Origin: Oscillospiraceae bacterium
Lineage (GTDB): Bacteria; Bacillota_A; Clostridia; Oscillospirales; CAG-272
Length of the DNA: 46,966 nt
Assembly (NCBI GenBank): GCA_015064665.1
Contig: SVRU01000008.1
Location: 1-46,966, forward strand
Reading direction: 5' to 3'
Below are positions 14,993-24,300 of this stretch, piece by piece; position 1 is the stretch's first letter, and the number at the start of each line of letters is the position of its first letter. The notes under the pieces were generated by a model. The model saw only the letters and a program-made list of their open reading frames with translations, was not told the origin of the DNA and ran no database searches. Made by a program: the position numbers and the translations under genes.

Positions 14993-17875
14993 ATGAAAAT
15001 TAACGAAACGATTCACGGCTTCAAGCTATTACGCGCAACCGAAATTAAAGACATTAAAGCCACGCTCTTTGAGGCGGAGCATACAAAAACCGGAGCCCGT
15101 CTTATCCTTCTTGACCGTGAGGATGAAAACAAAACCTTTTCGATAACCTTCAAAACCATTCCCGAGGACTCAACGGGCGTCTTTCACATAATAGAGCACT
15201 CGGTTCTTTGCGGCTCAAAAAAATACAAAACGAAGGAGCCCTTCGTCGATTTGCTTAAGGGCTCTCTGAACACCTTCCTCAACGCGATGACCTTCCCCGA
15301 TAAAACCATGTATCCCGTGGCATCGCGCAACGATAAGGATTTTGAAAATCTCGTTGACGTTTATCTTGACGCCGTTTTCAATCCCGCAATTCTCGAAAAC
15401 GAAAACATTTTTCTCCAAGAGGGCTGGCACTACGAATACGATACCGAAAGCGGCGAGCTTTGCCGCACGGGTGTCGTTCTTAACGAGATGCGCGGAGCCT
15501 TCTCATCGCCCGACGAGCTTGCGACCTATCATATGAACGAGCTGCTTTATCCCGACAGCTGTTACAGATTTGAGTCGGGAGGCGAGCCCGGGCATATCAC
15601 CTCGCTGACCTATGAAGAATTCTGTGCCGGACACAAAAAATACTACCATCCCTCTAATGCGGAAATTTTTCTTGACGGCTCGGTAAATCTTGACACGGTA
15701 TTGCCGCTTATAGACTCATATCTTTCAAACTACGCTCGCAGTGACGTAAAATTCGAAATTGACGACCAACCCCCGATATCACCTCAGAAAAGAGAGGTGG
15801 AATACGAAATATCAAACGGTGAAGCGGAAAACAAAACCAGACTTTCTCTCGGATTTCTTGCAAACCGCTTTGACGAGCAGGAAAAGGCAGTTGCTCTTTC
15901 GGTGCTTCTTGACGCTGTAGCCTCTGGAAACGAATCTCCACTGAAAAAAGCGGTAATAGACTCGAAGCTATGCGAGGATATGGATTTCATTCCGCTTGAT
16001 TCGGTAAAGCAAAATTCAATTACCGTGGATTTCAAAAACGTAAAGGACGGAAAGACTGATGAGCTTATCTCGCTGTTTACGAGCGAGGTAAAAAAGCTTG
16101 CGAAGCGCGGAATTGATAAAAAAAATCTTGAAGCTTCAATCAACTCGCTTGAATTCAAAATGCGGGAAAAGGACTACGGAACGACCCCGATAGGCATAAT
16201 TTTTGCCATGTCGGTGCTTGAAAGCTCTCTCTACGGCGGCGACCCGTCGCAAAACCTCAGCTACGAAAAATCCTTTACGAAGATAAGGGAAAATCTCAAT
16301 TCAGACTATTTTGAAAGGCTGCTGCTCTCTTTGTTCGTAGAAAACGAGCACAGAGCGACGCTCGTTATGACACCCTCTTCGACTCTTGGCGAGCAAAGAG
16401 CAAAAAAAGAATCCGATGAAATGAAAAAATTCAAGGATTCCCTATCGGAAGACGAGCTTTCAGCTATAATTGAAGCCGACGAAAAGCTTAAGATGTGGCA
16501 ACAAACCCCCGACACACCCGAGGCGCTCGCAACCGTTCCGAAGCTTAAGATATCCGAGATATCCGACTCGGTGGAAAAAATACCCGAGAGCGTGCACAAA
16601 ATCTCGGGCGTCACAATTCTGAATCATCCGCTTGCAACGGGCGGAATAATCTATACCGACCTTTGCTTTGACGCCTCGGATCTCACCCCGGAGGAAATTT
16701 TCCATACGAGACTCCTTATTTCGCTTCTTGAAAACCTGCCCACAGAAAAGCACTCCGTAATCGAGCTTCAAAATATAATCAAAAGCGAGCTTGGCTCGTT
16801 CGGTGCATCCTTAAGTCCGATTTCAAAATTCGGAGAAACGAAAATATACGTTATTGTTTCTGCAAGCGCGCTTTCGGCAAAGCGGGAAAAGATAGCCGAA
16901 ATCACAAAAGAGATTTTGTACACAACTATTTACAAAAGCAAGGAGCCCGTGCGCAACGTGATCCGCCAGCTGAAGATGGCAAGCGAGGAATCCTTCATCT
17001 CAGGCGGACATCTTGCCGCATTCAGAAGAGCCACGGCGTACGTTAATACCGAGAGCGCGGTGCAGGAATACTATTCCGGCTACGAGGCACATATTTCGAC
17101 AAAAGCGCTTGAAAAGAATTTCGACTCGGAATTTGACATTCTCGCAGAAAAACTCTCGGCTCTTGCGGCAAAGATTTTTACAAAAGAAAGACTTATTATA
17201 TCAACCACGGGCAACAGCGATGAAAAATTTGAAACCAAGCTCGTCGAAATAATAAAAAACGGTGAGAGCACCGCACCCGTGTGCAATATTTCACCCCTCG
17301 GAATACGCCGCGAAGGAATAATAATTCCCGCGCAGGCGGCATACGCGGCTCTCGGCGACAATATTTTCAACCACGGAGAAGAAATTTGCGGTTCAATAAG
17401 CGTTGCGCGCGCTATTCTTTCCTACGGATATCTTTGGGGAGAGGTCAGAGTGCAAGGCGGTGCTTACGGCGCGGGTCTTATAGCGCGCAACAACGGAAAC
17501 CTCGGGTTTTATTCCTACCGCGACCCCTCGCCAAACAGGTCTGTGGAATGCTTTAAAAAAGCCGGTGATTTCCTTCGCGATTTCGCAAAAAGCGGTGAGG
17601 ACATAACGAATTTCATTATAGGCGCGGTCGGCGATGCCTCACCGCTTACCACACCAAAGCTAAAAGGCACTCTTGCTACGATGCGCTATCTGCGCGGTAT
17701 AGAATACGGCGACGAGTGCCGCATCAGACGCGAACTGCTTGACACGGGTAAGACTGAGCTTTTGAAAATCGCGAATATCATCGATAAGATTTCAAGAACC
17801 GACGCCTACTGTATAGTCGGCGGCAGAGATAAGCTTTCGGCATGCGTGGGGCTTCTTAAGCTGCTTGAAATTTAA
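14993..17875 (+). CDS. M16C insulinase-type zinc metalloprotease (PreP/Cym1-like)
   Basis: This large protease of inverzincin type degrades peptides inside a closed chamber. The inverted zinc motif HIIEH is at residues 65-69, in the context STGVFHIIEHSVLCGS, a family signature; the third ligand is the Glu of VLNEMRGA near 165. Length (960 aa) and order of four homologous M16 domains fit M16C (presequence protease, Cym1, bacterial zinc-dependent peptidase). The C-terminal part contains VQGGAYGAG and FYSYRDPS, conserved in the last domain pair. No signal peptide is present, so it is cytoplasmic and probably clears peptides. It follows the alpha/beta hydrolase by 10 nt. Confidence 0.93.
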   Translation: MKINETIHGFKLLRATEIKDIKATLFEAEHTKTGARLILLDREDENKTFSITFKTIPEDSTGVFHIIEHSVLCGSKKYKTKEPFVDLLKGSLNTFLNAMTFPDKTMYPVASRNDKDFENLVDVYLDAVFNPAILENENIFLQEGWHYEYDTESGELCRTGVVLNEMRGAFSSPDELATYHMNELLYPDSCYRFESGGEPGHITSLTYEEFCAGHKKYYHPSNAEIFLDGSVNLDTVLPLIDSYLSNYARSDVKFEIDDQPPISPQKREVEYEISNGEAENKTRLSLGFLANRFDEQEKAVALSVLLDAVASGNESPLKKAVIDSKLCEDMDFIPLDSVKQNSITVDFKNVKDGKTDELISLFTSEVKKLAKRGIDKKNLEASINSLEFKMREKDYGTTPIGIIFAMSVLESSLYGGDPSQNLSYEKSFTKIRENLNSDYFERLLLSLFVENEHRATLVMTPSSTLGEQRAKKESDEMKKFKDSLSEDELSAIIEADEKLKMWQQTPDTPEALATVPKLKISEISDSVEKIPESVHKISGVTILNHPLATGGIIYTDLCFDASDLTPEEIFHTRLLISLLENLPTEKHSVIELQNIIKSELGSFGASLSPISKFGETKIYVIVSASALSAKREKIAEITKEILYTTIYKSKEPVRNVIRQLKMASEESFISGGHLAAFRRATAYVNTESAVQEYYSGYEAHISTKALEKNFDSEFDILAEKLSALAAKIFTKERLIISTTGNSDEKFETKLVEIIKNGESTAPVCNISPLGIRREGIIIPAQAAYAALGDNIFNHGEEICGSISVARAILSYGYLWGEVRVQGGAYGAGLIARNNGNLGFYSYRDPSPNRSVECFKKAGDFLRDFAKSGEDITNFIIGAVGDASPLTTPKLKGTLATMRYLRGIEYGDECRIRRELLDTGKTELLKIANIIDKISRTDAYCIVGGRDKLSACVGLLKLLEI

Positions 17876-17895
17876 TAACGTTAAAAACAAAAAGT

Positions 17896-17934
17896 AAAAG
17901 CAAGAGTCGGGATAAAACCTTGGCTCTTGCTTTT
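17896..17934. terminator. bidirectional terminator
   Basis: AAAAGCAAGAG (17896-17906) pairs with CTCTTGCTTTT (17924-17934), flanked by A-rich and T-rich runs. It separates the convergent protease and P-type ATPase genes. Confidence 0.85.
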
Positions 17935-17958
17935 GTTTATAAATGCTTATAAAAGCTT

Positions 17959-20412
17959 TTATATATTTCCGTTTTCTTCGCGGAGCTTTGCTTCGCGCTC
18001 GTTTTTCTTTTGAATATTTTTGGCGATAATCTTTTCTATCTTACCTCGGAAAACCTGCATCAAAATTGCAAAGGCTGCTCCTATTGCCATAGTTATCGCA
18101 AATACCGTAAGGATCACGGGATCAGCCGCGCCGTTTGCCCCCGAATGAACTATCAAGCCAAAGCCGAGCATATCGTCAAGAAAATATACCGACACGGGTA
18201 TGGCGATAGCAATGCAAGCGCCGATAGCCGACACGACCGCAGCGCGCCATTTCGTAAACGGACGGCACAGCGCAACGAGGTTTATAAAGGCAACGAGAAT
18301 AATTACAGCCATTGAAATGGAATTTCTGACGGTTTTTCCGAGCACGTCTGCCGGAATAAACTTCTCCGCAATCATAAGAATAATTACGGGGGCAAGCATT
18401 GCCAGGGCGTTCGGGAAGCTTCGTATTATAACCGTATCCAGATAATTTCCCTCAATCCTCTTGTTGTTGGGTTCGATAGCGAGAAGCACCGAGGCGATAC
18501 CGATAACGAATAGCTCAAGAAGCAAAAAGTTTCTCGGCTCAAAGGGATAACCCGAAAGCGTTACCGCGGATATAATCGAGAGGATAATTGTAAATATCGT
18601 CTTCATAAGGTAAAGCACGGAGGACTGACGCACGTTGTTTATGCACCGTCTTCCCTCTCTTACTACGTCGGGCAGGGTTGCGAAATCCGAATTCATAAGG
18701 ACTATGTGCGAAACCTTTCTCGCCATTTCGCTTCCGTCAGCCATAGCTATCGCGCAGTTGCTTTCTTTGAGAGCAAGAGTGTCATTTACTCCGTCGCCCG
18801 TCATCGCAACAGTGTGACCATTTATACGCAGAGTTTTTATAAGAAGCACCTTTTGCTCCGGCGTTACTCTGCCGAATACCGCGTATTTTTCAGCCGACTC
18901 AACGAGCTCCTCGTCGGTAATCTTATCGCACGAAATGTATTTGTCGGCGTTGTTTATTCCAACCTTAGCCGCTATCGTCGATACCGTTTCGGCATGGTCG
19001 CCCGAAATTACCTTAAGCGTTACTCCTTGCTCTTGGAAATTCGCTATCGTCTCCTTTGCGGCGGGACGTATTCTGTCGCTTATTGCGATAAGCGCAATCG
19101 CCTGTCCCTCGCTTTCAAGCTCATCGTCGGGATGGCGAACGAGTATCAGCACTCGCTCACCCTCCTTTGCCCTCTCGGAAACCATTGCGTCAAGCTGTGC
19201 CGATATAGGACACGGCACGAAATGCGGTGCACCTATTGAAAACGCGCCAAGGCCGACTATGGAAACGGCTGAATATTTTCTCGCAGACGAAAAGGGGATT
19301 TTTTTAATAATCTTTACCGAAACGTCCTTGCCGAATCTGTCTATCAGCGCCGCTGAGGTATTGTTTACGCTCTGCTCGCTTCCCTCGATGTGCGACATTA
19401 TTCTCTCTATCTCCGAAATATCGGTTCCGTCAAGCGACTCTACGTGCGTGACCTTCATAGTTCCGTCGGTTATCGTTCCCGTCTTGTCAAGACACACGAC
19501 GTCGGCACTCGCAAGCATCTCGATGGAATACATATCCTGAACAAGCGTTTTCTTTCTCGCAAGCGTTATTACACTCAGCGTCAGCGTAAGCGTAACGAGA
19601 AGATAAACTCCCGACGGTATCATACCGACGATAGAGCCGCAGGTATTGAGTATTGCCTGAATAAACGGCTCGTCGTAGGAATCGTTAAGCGATATCCAGT
19701 TAGTGATAAAAAGCACTATCGACATCGGAATGAGGAACATTCCTATCGATTTTATAAGCTTGTTAAGGTCGTGGAAAAGGTTCGAGGTCGGAGCCTTAAA
19801 GCTCTTTGCCGCCTTTTCGATTTTGTGTATATAATTATCTCGGCCGACGTTTATGACCCTTGCGTAAACCGAGCCGCCGACAAGAAAGCTTCCTGCAAGA
19901 AGCTGATCGCCGACGTTCTTCTTTATAGCGTCGGATTCACCCGTAAGCATACTCTCGTTCGCCTCGGCAAATCCCGAAATAACGACGGCATCCGACAAAA
20001 CCTGTCTGCCCATTTCCACGAGCATTATGTCACCGAGAACTATGTCGGCGGCATCTATATCGACAAGCGACCCGTCTCTCATTACCGTTGCCTTCGGCTC
20101 GGTAGTAACCGAGAGCTTTTCAACCGTCCGTTTAGCCTTCATTTCCTGAATAATGGAAATGACGATATTCGGAATAACGATAGCAAGAAAGGTCATATTC
20201 GTGAAGCTGTCGCACAAAATCAAAAGCACGGTAACGACAAGCCAGATAAGGTTAAAGTAGGTAAACAGATTATCCCTTACTATCTTGCCGTAGCTTTTGC
20301 CGACGCGCTCGTCGCTTATATTCACTTTTCCCTCAGCGCGAAGCTTCGCAACCTCCTCGGACGACAAGCCTTGGGGTATACCCTCGGTCGCCCTAAGATC
20401 AATCAAATCCAT
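17959..20412 (-). CDS. cation-translocating P-type ATPase (HAD-IC family)
   Basis: This is an ATP-driven cation pump in the membrane. Motifs in order: actuator MLTGESDA, phosphorylation site CLDKTGTITDG, nucleotide-domain segment IGAPH, and hinge MTGDGVNDTLALKES. About ten membrane segments are visible: two at ~50-90, two at ~225-290, and six after ~590. The M4 segment reads IVGMIPSGVYLL, with IPSG where Ca2+ pumps have PEGL, so the ion is uncertain; Mg2+, Ca2+ or K+ are all possible. The C-terminus is charged and Lys-rich. AAGGAG sits eight nt before ATG 20412; an upstream in-frame TTG overlaps that site. Length is 817 aa. Confidence 0.9.
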   Translation of the reverse strand: MDLIDLRATEGIPQGLSSEEVAKLRAEGKVNISDERVGKSYGKIVRDNLFTYFNLIWLVVTVLLILCDSFTNMTFLAIVIPNIVISIIQEMKAKRTVEKLSVTTEPKATVMRDGSLVDIDAADIVLGDIMLVEMGRQVLSDAVVISGFAEANESMLTGESDAIKKNVGDQLLAGSFLVGGSVYARVINVGRDNYIHKIEKAAKSFKAPTSNLFHDLNKLIKSIGMFLIPMSIVLFITNWISLNDSYDEPFIQAILNTCGSIVGMIPSGVYLLVTLTLTLSVITLARKKTLVQDMYSIEMLASADVVCLDKTGTITDGTMKVTHVESLDGTDISEIERIMSHIEGSEQSVNNTSAALIDRFGKDVSVKIIKKIPFSSARKYSAVSIVGLGAFSIGAPHFVPCPISAQLDAMVSERAKEGERVLILVRHPDDELESEGQAIALIAISDRIRPAAKETIANFQEQGVTLKVISGDHAETVSTIAAKVGINNADKYISCDKITDEELVESAEKYAVFGRVTPEQKVLLIKTLRINGHTVAMTGDGVNDTLALKESNCAIAMADGSEMARKVSHIVLMNSDFATLPDVVREGRRCINNVRQSSVLYLMKTIFTIILSIISAVTLSGYPFEPRNFLLLELFVIGIASVLLAIEPNNKRIEGNYLDTVIIRSFPNALAMLAPVIILMIAEKFIPADVLGKTVRNSISMAVIILVAFINLVALCRPFTKWRAAVVSAIGACIAIAIPVSVYFLDDMLGFGLIVHSGANGAADPVILTVFAITMAIGAAFAILMQVFRGKIEKIIAKNIQKKNEREAKLREENGNI

Positions 20413-20565
20413 CTTAAATAACTCCTTTTGCAAGCGGCATCAAAACCTCAAAAACGAAATGCCGCCACCGTATTAAATAATATACCATATTCCGCCTCTA
20501 AAGTCAATAAATATTTATACTCTGTAGTACAAAGTTTAAAGAAAATTCAAAAACAAAAAAAAGGC

Positions 20566-20594
20566 TTGACAAAATAGTATTTTTATAATATAAT
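20566..20594 (+). promoter_or_regulatory. ileS promoter
   Basis: TTGACA (20566-20571) and TATAAT (20589-20594) are separated by 17 nt, directly before the T-box leader. The rest of 20413-20565 holds no gene or clear motif. Confidence 0.7.
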
Positions 20595-20607
20595 TTTATT
20601 GTTAAAA

Positions 20608-20819
20608 GCCAAGACGAAGAGAGTAAGCGCACAGAGTGTGAACAGCGAGTCGGGTACGGTGTGAGCCGATGCACATAACTGCGACGAAAATCACTTCCGA
20701 GTCGCCGCCCCGAAATTTCAGTAAGGTCGGACGTACGCCCTGCGTTAAAGGACGCATATTGATTGATATGTGAATTGGTGGTATAGGTGTGATTCCCGTT
20801 CCGTATGGACGGGTTTTTT
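20608..20819 (+). promoter_or_regulatory. isoleucine T-box leader with terminator
   Basis: The leader shows the T-box landmarks in order: AGAGAGTAAG (20618-20627) near the base of stem I, GTGTGAGCCGA in its upper part, the specifier loop AAATCA with codon ATC (20690-20692, Ile) followed by CTTCCGAGT, the segment ending GCGTTA before stem III, and TTGGTGGTATAGG as the T-box sequence that would pair with uncharged tRNA-Ile 3' ACCA. Then comes a terminator, CCCGT (20795-20799) with ACGGG (20809-20813) and TTTTTT. Uncharged tRNA-Ile should allow read-through into ileS. The T-box sequence is more diverged than the usual AGGGTGGTACCGCG. Confidence 0.85.
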
Positions 20820-20850
20820 ATTTGTAAAAATTGAAAATCGGAGATAGAAG

Positions 20851-23800
20851 ATGAAAGAACTTTACACGAAAGTCGAAACAAACCTTAATTTCGTTGAAAG
20901 AGAAAAGGCAACGAGAAGGTTTTGGGAAGAAAACCGAATTTTTGAAAAAAGCATTGAAGAGAGAAAATGCGGTGAGGACTTCACCTTTTACGACGGTCCC
21001 CCGACCGCAAACGGAAAGCCTCATATAGGCCACGTTCTTACCCGTGTTATAAAGGATATGATTCCGAGATACCAAACTATGAAAGGCAAGCGCGTCGTGC
21101 GCAAGGCGGGCTGGGATACCCACGGCTTGCCGGTTGAGCTTGAGGTTGAAAAGAAGCTCGGAATCGACGGCAAGGACCAGATAGAAAGCTACGGACTCGC
21201 GCCCTTTATCTCGCACTGTAAGGAATCGGTGTGGAAATATAAGGGAATGTGGGAGGACTTTTCGGCAACCGTCGGATTCTGGGCGGATATGAACGATCCC
21301 TACGTAACCTATACGAACGAATTCATCGAGTCGGAATGGTGGGCGCTTAAGCAGATTTGGAACAAGGGGCTTCTTTACAAGGGCTTCAAAATAGTTCCCT
21401 ATTGCCCCCGTTGCGGTACTCCTCTTTCCTCGCACGAGGTTGCTCAGGGATATAAAACCGTCAAAGAGCGCTCGGCTATCGTCCGCTTCAGATGTAAGGG
21501 TGAGGACGCTTGTTTCCTCGCTTGGACAACTACACCTTGGACTCTTCCCTCAAATACCGCTCTTTGCGTAAACCCGAAGGACACCTACTGTAAAGTGAAG
21601 GCTGCCGACGGATATACCTACTACATGGCAAAGGAGCTTCTTGACTCGGTTCTCTCCCCCCTTGCAAAAGAGGGAGAAGCGGCATACGAGATTCTTGAAG
21701 AGATGCCCGGCGCAGCGCTTGAGGGTAAAGAATACGAGCCTCTCTTTGAATGTACAGGGGCTGCCGCAGAAAAGCAGAAGAAAAAGGCTCATTTTGTAAC
21801 CGCGGACAGCTACGTAACCATGTCAGACGGTACGGGTATCGTTCATATAGCACCCGCATTCGGTGAGGACGACTCTCGCGTTGGCAGAACCTACGTCCTA
21901 CCCTTTATTCAGTTCGTTGACGGCAAGGGCGAGATGACCCCCGACACCCCCTATGCCGGCATGTTCGTCAAGGATGCCGACCCTGTAATTCTCAAGGACC
22001 TTGATGCAGAGGGCAAGCTCTTCTCCGCTCCTAAATTTGAACATGACTATCCGCATTGCTGGAGATGTAACACCCCCCTCATATACTACGCGCGTGACAC
22101 CTGGTTTATAAAGATGACCGCCGTGCGCGACAGTCTCATAAGAAACAACAACACGGTCAACTGGATTCCCGAGAGCATCGGAAAGGGCAGATTCGGTGAC
22201 TGGCTTGAAAATATTCAGGACTGGGGTCTTTCAAGAAATCGCTATTGGGGAACTCCTCTCAACATATGGGAATGCTCCTGCGGCCACCGTCATTCGATTG
22301 GCTCTATCGAAGAACTTAAATCAATGTCTGACAACTGCCCCGAAAACATTGAGCTTCACAGACCCTTTATCGACGACGTAACTATCAAATGCTCTGAGTG
22401 CGGCGGACAGATGAAGAGAGTCAGCGAGGTTATCGACTGCTGGTTCGACTCGGGCTCGATGCCTTTTGCTCAGTGGCACTATCCCTTTGAAAACAAAGAG
22501 ATATTCGACAGCCAGTTCCCCGCTAATTTCATAAGCGAGGGCGTTGACCAGACGCGTGGCTGGTTCTACTCGCTTATGGCAATATCCACTCTGATATTCG
22601 ATTGCGCTCCCTACAAAAACGTTCTCGTTCTCGGTCACGTTCTTGATAAGGACGGACAAAAGATGTCCAAATCCAAGGGCAACGCGGTTGACCCGTTTGA
22701 AGCGCTTGAAGCATACGGAGCGGACGCTATCCGCTGGTATTTCTACTCAAACTCAGCGCCCTGGCTTCCCAACCGTTTTTACGGTGAGGCTGTAACCGAG
22801 GGACAACGCAAGTTTATGGGTACGCTTTGGAACACATATGCGTTCTACGTTCTTTACGCGAACATCGACGGCTTTGACCCGACCAAATACGCGATTGACA
22901 AAGCCACCCTTTCGGTAATGGATAAGTGGATTCTTTCAAAGCTCAATTCCACGGTCAAATCGGTAGATAACTACCTTGCAAATTACAAAATAACCGAGGC
23001 TACGAGAGTTCTTGAGGACTTCGTTGACGAGCTTTCCAACTGGTACGTTCGCCGCAGCCGCGAACGCTTCTGGGTCAAGGACATGCCGACCGACAAGGTT
23101 AACGCCTATATGACGCTTTACACGGCTCTCGTTACCATATCCAAAATCTCTGCTCCCATGATTCCCTTCATGACCGAGGATATATACAGAAACCTCGTAT
23201 GCTCCGTAGATAAGTCTGCCCCCGTGTCGATTCATCTGTGCGATTTCCCTGTGGCAGACGAGTCGCTTATCGACAAGAGCCTTGAGGAAAACATGGACGA
23301 GGTCGTTAAGGTCGTCGTTCTCGGAAGAGCCTGCAGAAACGCGTCTAACATCAAAAACCGCCAGCCCGTGTCAAAAATGTACGTAAAGGCTGACAAAACT
23401 CCCGACGCCTCCTTCGTTGAGGTTATTGCTGAGGAGCTTAACGTAAAGACCGTGGAATTCACCGACAGCGTAAGAGAATTTACGACCTACTCCTTTAAGC
23501 CTCAGCTCCGCACCGTCGGTCCGAAATACGGCAAATTCCTCGGACAAATCAAAAATCTTCTCTCCGCGGTTGACGGCAACGCGGCAATGGACGAGCTTGA
23601 TGCAAACGGCGCACTTAAGCTTGATATTCCCGATGCCGACGTGTCACTCACGCGCGACGACCTTCTTATTGAAATGACCAAGAAAGAGGGCTTTGAATCG
23701 CTCTCCGACAAGGGCATCACGGTTGTTATAGACAAGAATCTTACACCCGAGCTTATTGAAGAGGGTAACGTTCGCGAGATAATTTCAAAGATTCAGACGA

Positions 23801-24006
23801 TGCGTAAGGACTCCGGATTTGAGGTTATGGACCGCATCCGTGTCGCATTTTCGGGCAACGATACCATTCTCGCCGTTGCAAAACGCAACGCCGAGGAGAT
23901 ATGCGACGAAACACTTGCCGACTCGGTTTCCGAGGGAGCTCTCAAGTTCTCTAAGGAATGGAATATAAACGGCGAGGTCGTTACCGTATCGGTTGAAAAG
24001 GTTTAA
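20851..24006 (+). CDS. ileS: isoleucyl-tRNA synthetase (long, type 2-like)
   Basis: This class I aminoacyl-tRNA synthetase charges tRNA-Ile. The HIGH-type motif PHIGH is at residues 57-61, followed by GWDTHGLPVELEVEKKLG, and KMSKSKGN lies near 604. The CP1 editing domain carries FLAWTTTPWTLPSNTALCVNP. Length (1051 aa) and the GLPVE/E-K-L-G sequence resemble the eukaryote-like type 2 IleRS, the class often insensitive to mupirocin; this is family knowledge, not shown here. The C-terminal anticodon domain contains WYVRRSRERFW. GGAGATAGAAG precedes ATG 20851. Expression should be under the T-box leader immediately upstream. A strong hairpin follows the stop. Confidence 0.97.
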   Translation: MKELYTKVETNLNFVEREKATRRFWEENRIFEKSIEERKCGEDFTFYDGPPTANGKPHIGHVLTRVIKDMIPRYQTMKGKRVVRKAGWDTHGLPVELEVEKKLGIDGKDQIESYGLAPFISHCKESVWKYKGMWEDFSATVGFWADMNDPYVTYTNEFIESEWWALKQIWNKGLLYKGFKIVPYCPRCGTPLSSHEVAQGYKTVKERSAIVRFRCKGEDACFLAWTTTPWTLPSNTALCVNPKDTYCKVKAADGYTYYMAKELLDSVLSPLAKEGEAAYEILEEMPGAALEGKEYEPLFECTGAAAEKQKKKAHFVTADSYVTMSDGTGIVHIAPAFGEDDSRVGRTYVLPFIQFVDGKGEMTPDTPYAGMFVKDADPVILKDLDAEGKLFSAPKFEHDYPHCWRCNTPLIYYARDTWFIKMTAVRDSLIRNNNTVNWIPESIGKGRFGDWLENIQDWGLSRNRYWGTPLNIWECSCGHRHSIGSIEELKSMSDNCPENIELHRPFIDDVTIKCSECGGQMKRVSEVIDCWFDSGSMPFAQWHYPFENKEIFDSQFPANFISEGVDQTRGWFYSLMAISTLIFDCAPYKNVLVLGHVLDKDGQKMSKSKGNAVDPFEALEAYGADAIRWYFYSNSAPWLPNRFYGEAVTEGQRKFMGTLWNTYAFYVLYANIDGFDPTKYAIDKATLSVMDKWILSKLNSTVKSVDNYLANYKITEATRVLEDFVDELSNWYVRRSRERFWVKDMPTDKVNAYMTLYTALVTISKISAPMIPFMTEDIYRNLVCSVDKSAPVSIHLCDFPVADESLIDKSLEENMDEVVKVVVLGRACRNASNIKNRQPVSKMYVKADKTPDASFVEVIAEELNVKTVEFTDSVREFTTYSFKPQLRTVGPKYGKFLGQIKNLLSAVDGNAAMDELDANGALKLDIPDADVSLTRDDLLIEMTKKEGFESLSDKGITVVIDKNLTPELIEEGNVREIISKIQTMRKDSGFEVMDRIRVAFSGNDTILAVAKRNAEEICDETLADSVSEGALKFSKEWNINGEVVTVSVEKV

Positions 24007-24027
24007 TTTTAAGCTTATAAATAAAAA

Positions 24028-24064
24028 GAGGCTAGCTCAAGTTCAAAAAACCTGAGCTAGCCTC
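24028..24064. terminator. hairpin terminator after ileS
   Basis: GAGGCTAGCTCA (24028-24039) and TGAGCTAGCCTC (24053-24064) form a perfect 12-bp stem. The T run is poor on the plus side but good on the minus side (TTTTTATTT). A second hairpin, GGAGCGAA (24092-24099) with TTCGCTCC (24111-24118), follows. Confidence 0.7.
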
Positions 24065-24162
24065 TCACTTATTAAGGGGATAGGGGGATTTGGAGCGAAA
24101 ATCTTCGTTCTTCGCTCCGAAGGCGTATATGCATACGTCGAGAGGGCGAAAACGGAGATAGA

Positions 24163-24300
24163 AAATGACCCGAGTTTAATGGAGAAATTCGTAGAATTTC
24201 AACCTCATACAGTAATTTCTTAGCTCATTAATTAATTTTTGAGCTTTTTATTTATTTTTCGGTCATTTTTGTTTGCGTCCAAATGCGCCGGACCCTTTTT
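24163..24300 (-). repeat. 138-bp interspersed repeat, copy 1
   Basis: Read on the minus strand, this matches 46829-46966 with 4 mismatches over 138 positions. It starts in the stop codon of the ECF S-component gene. The interior has the self-complementary parts AAAATGACC (24162-24170) with GGTCATTTT (24261-24269), AGCTCA with TGAGCT around AATTAATTAA, and GAAATTC with GAATTTC. No open reading frame of note is present. It may be a MITE-like element or a structured 3'-UTR/RNA element. Confidence 0.85.

Noticed and set aside
19390..20421. 343-codon plus-strand frame opposite the P-type ATPase
   Set aside because: The minus strand carries all P-type ATPase motifs in order; the plus-strand frame is antisense and has no support.
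20641..20720. tRNA or other RNA gene in the ileS leader
   Set aside because: Order of motifs and the following terminator fit a T-box, and no tRNA cloverleaf can be drawn.
24150..24180. GGAGATAGAAAATG as a start of a small gene in the repeat
   Set aside because: It resembles a ribosome site and start, but the frame is short, falls at the edge of the repeat, and copy 2 cannot be checked because the window ends.
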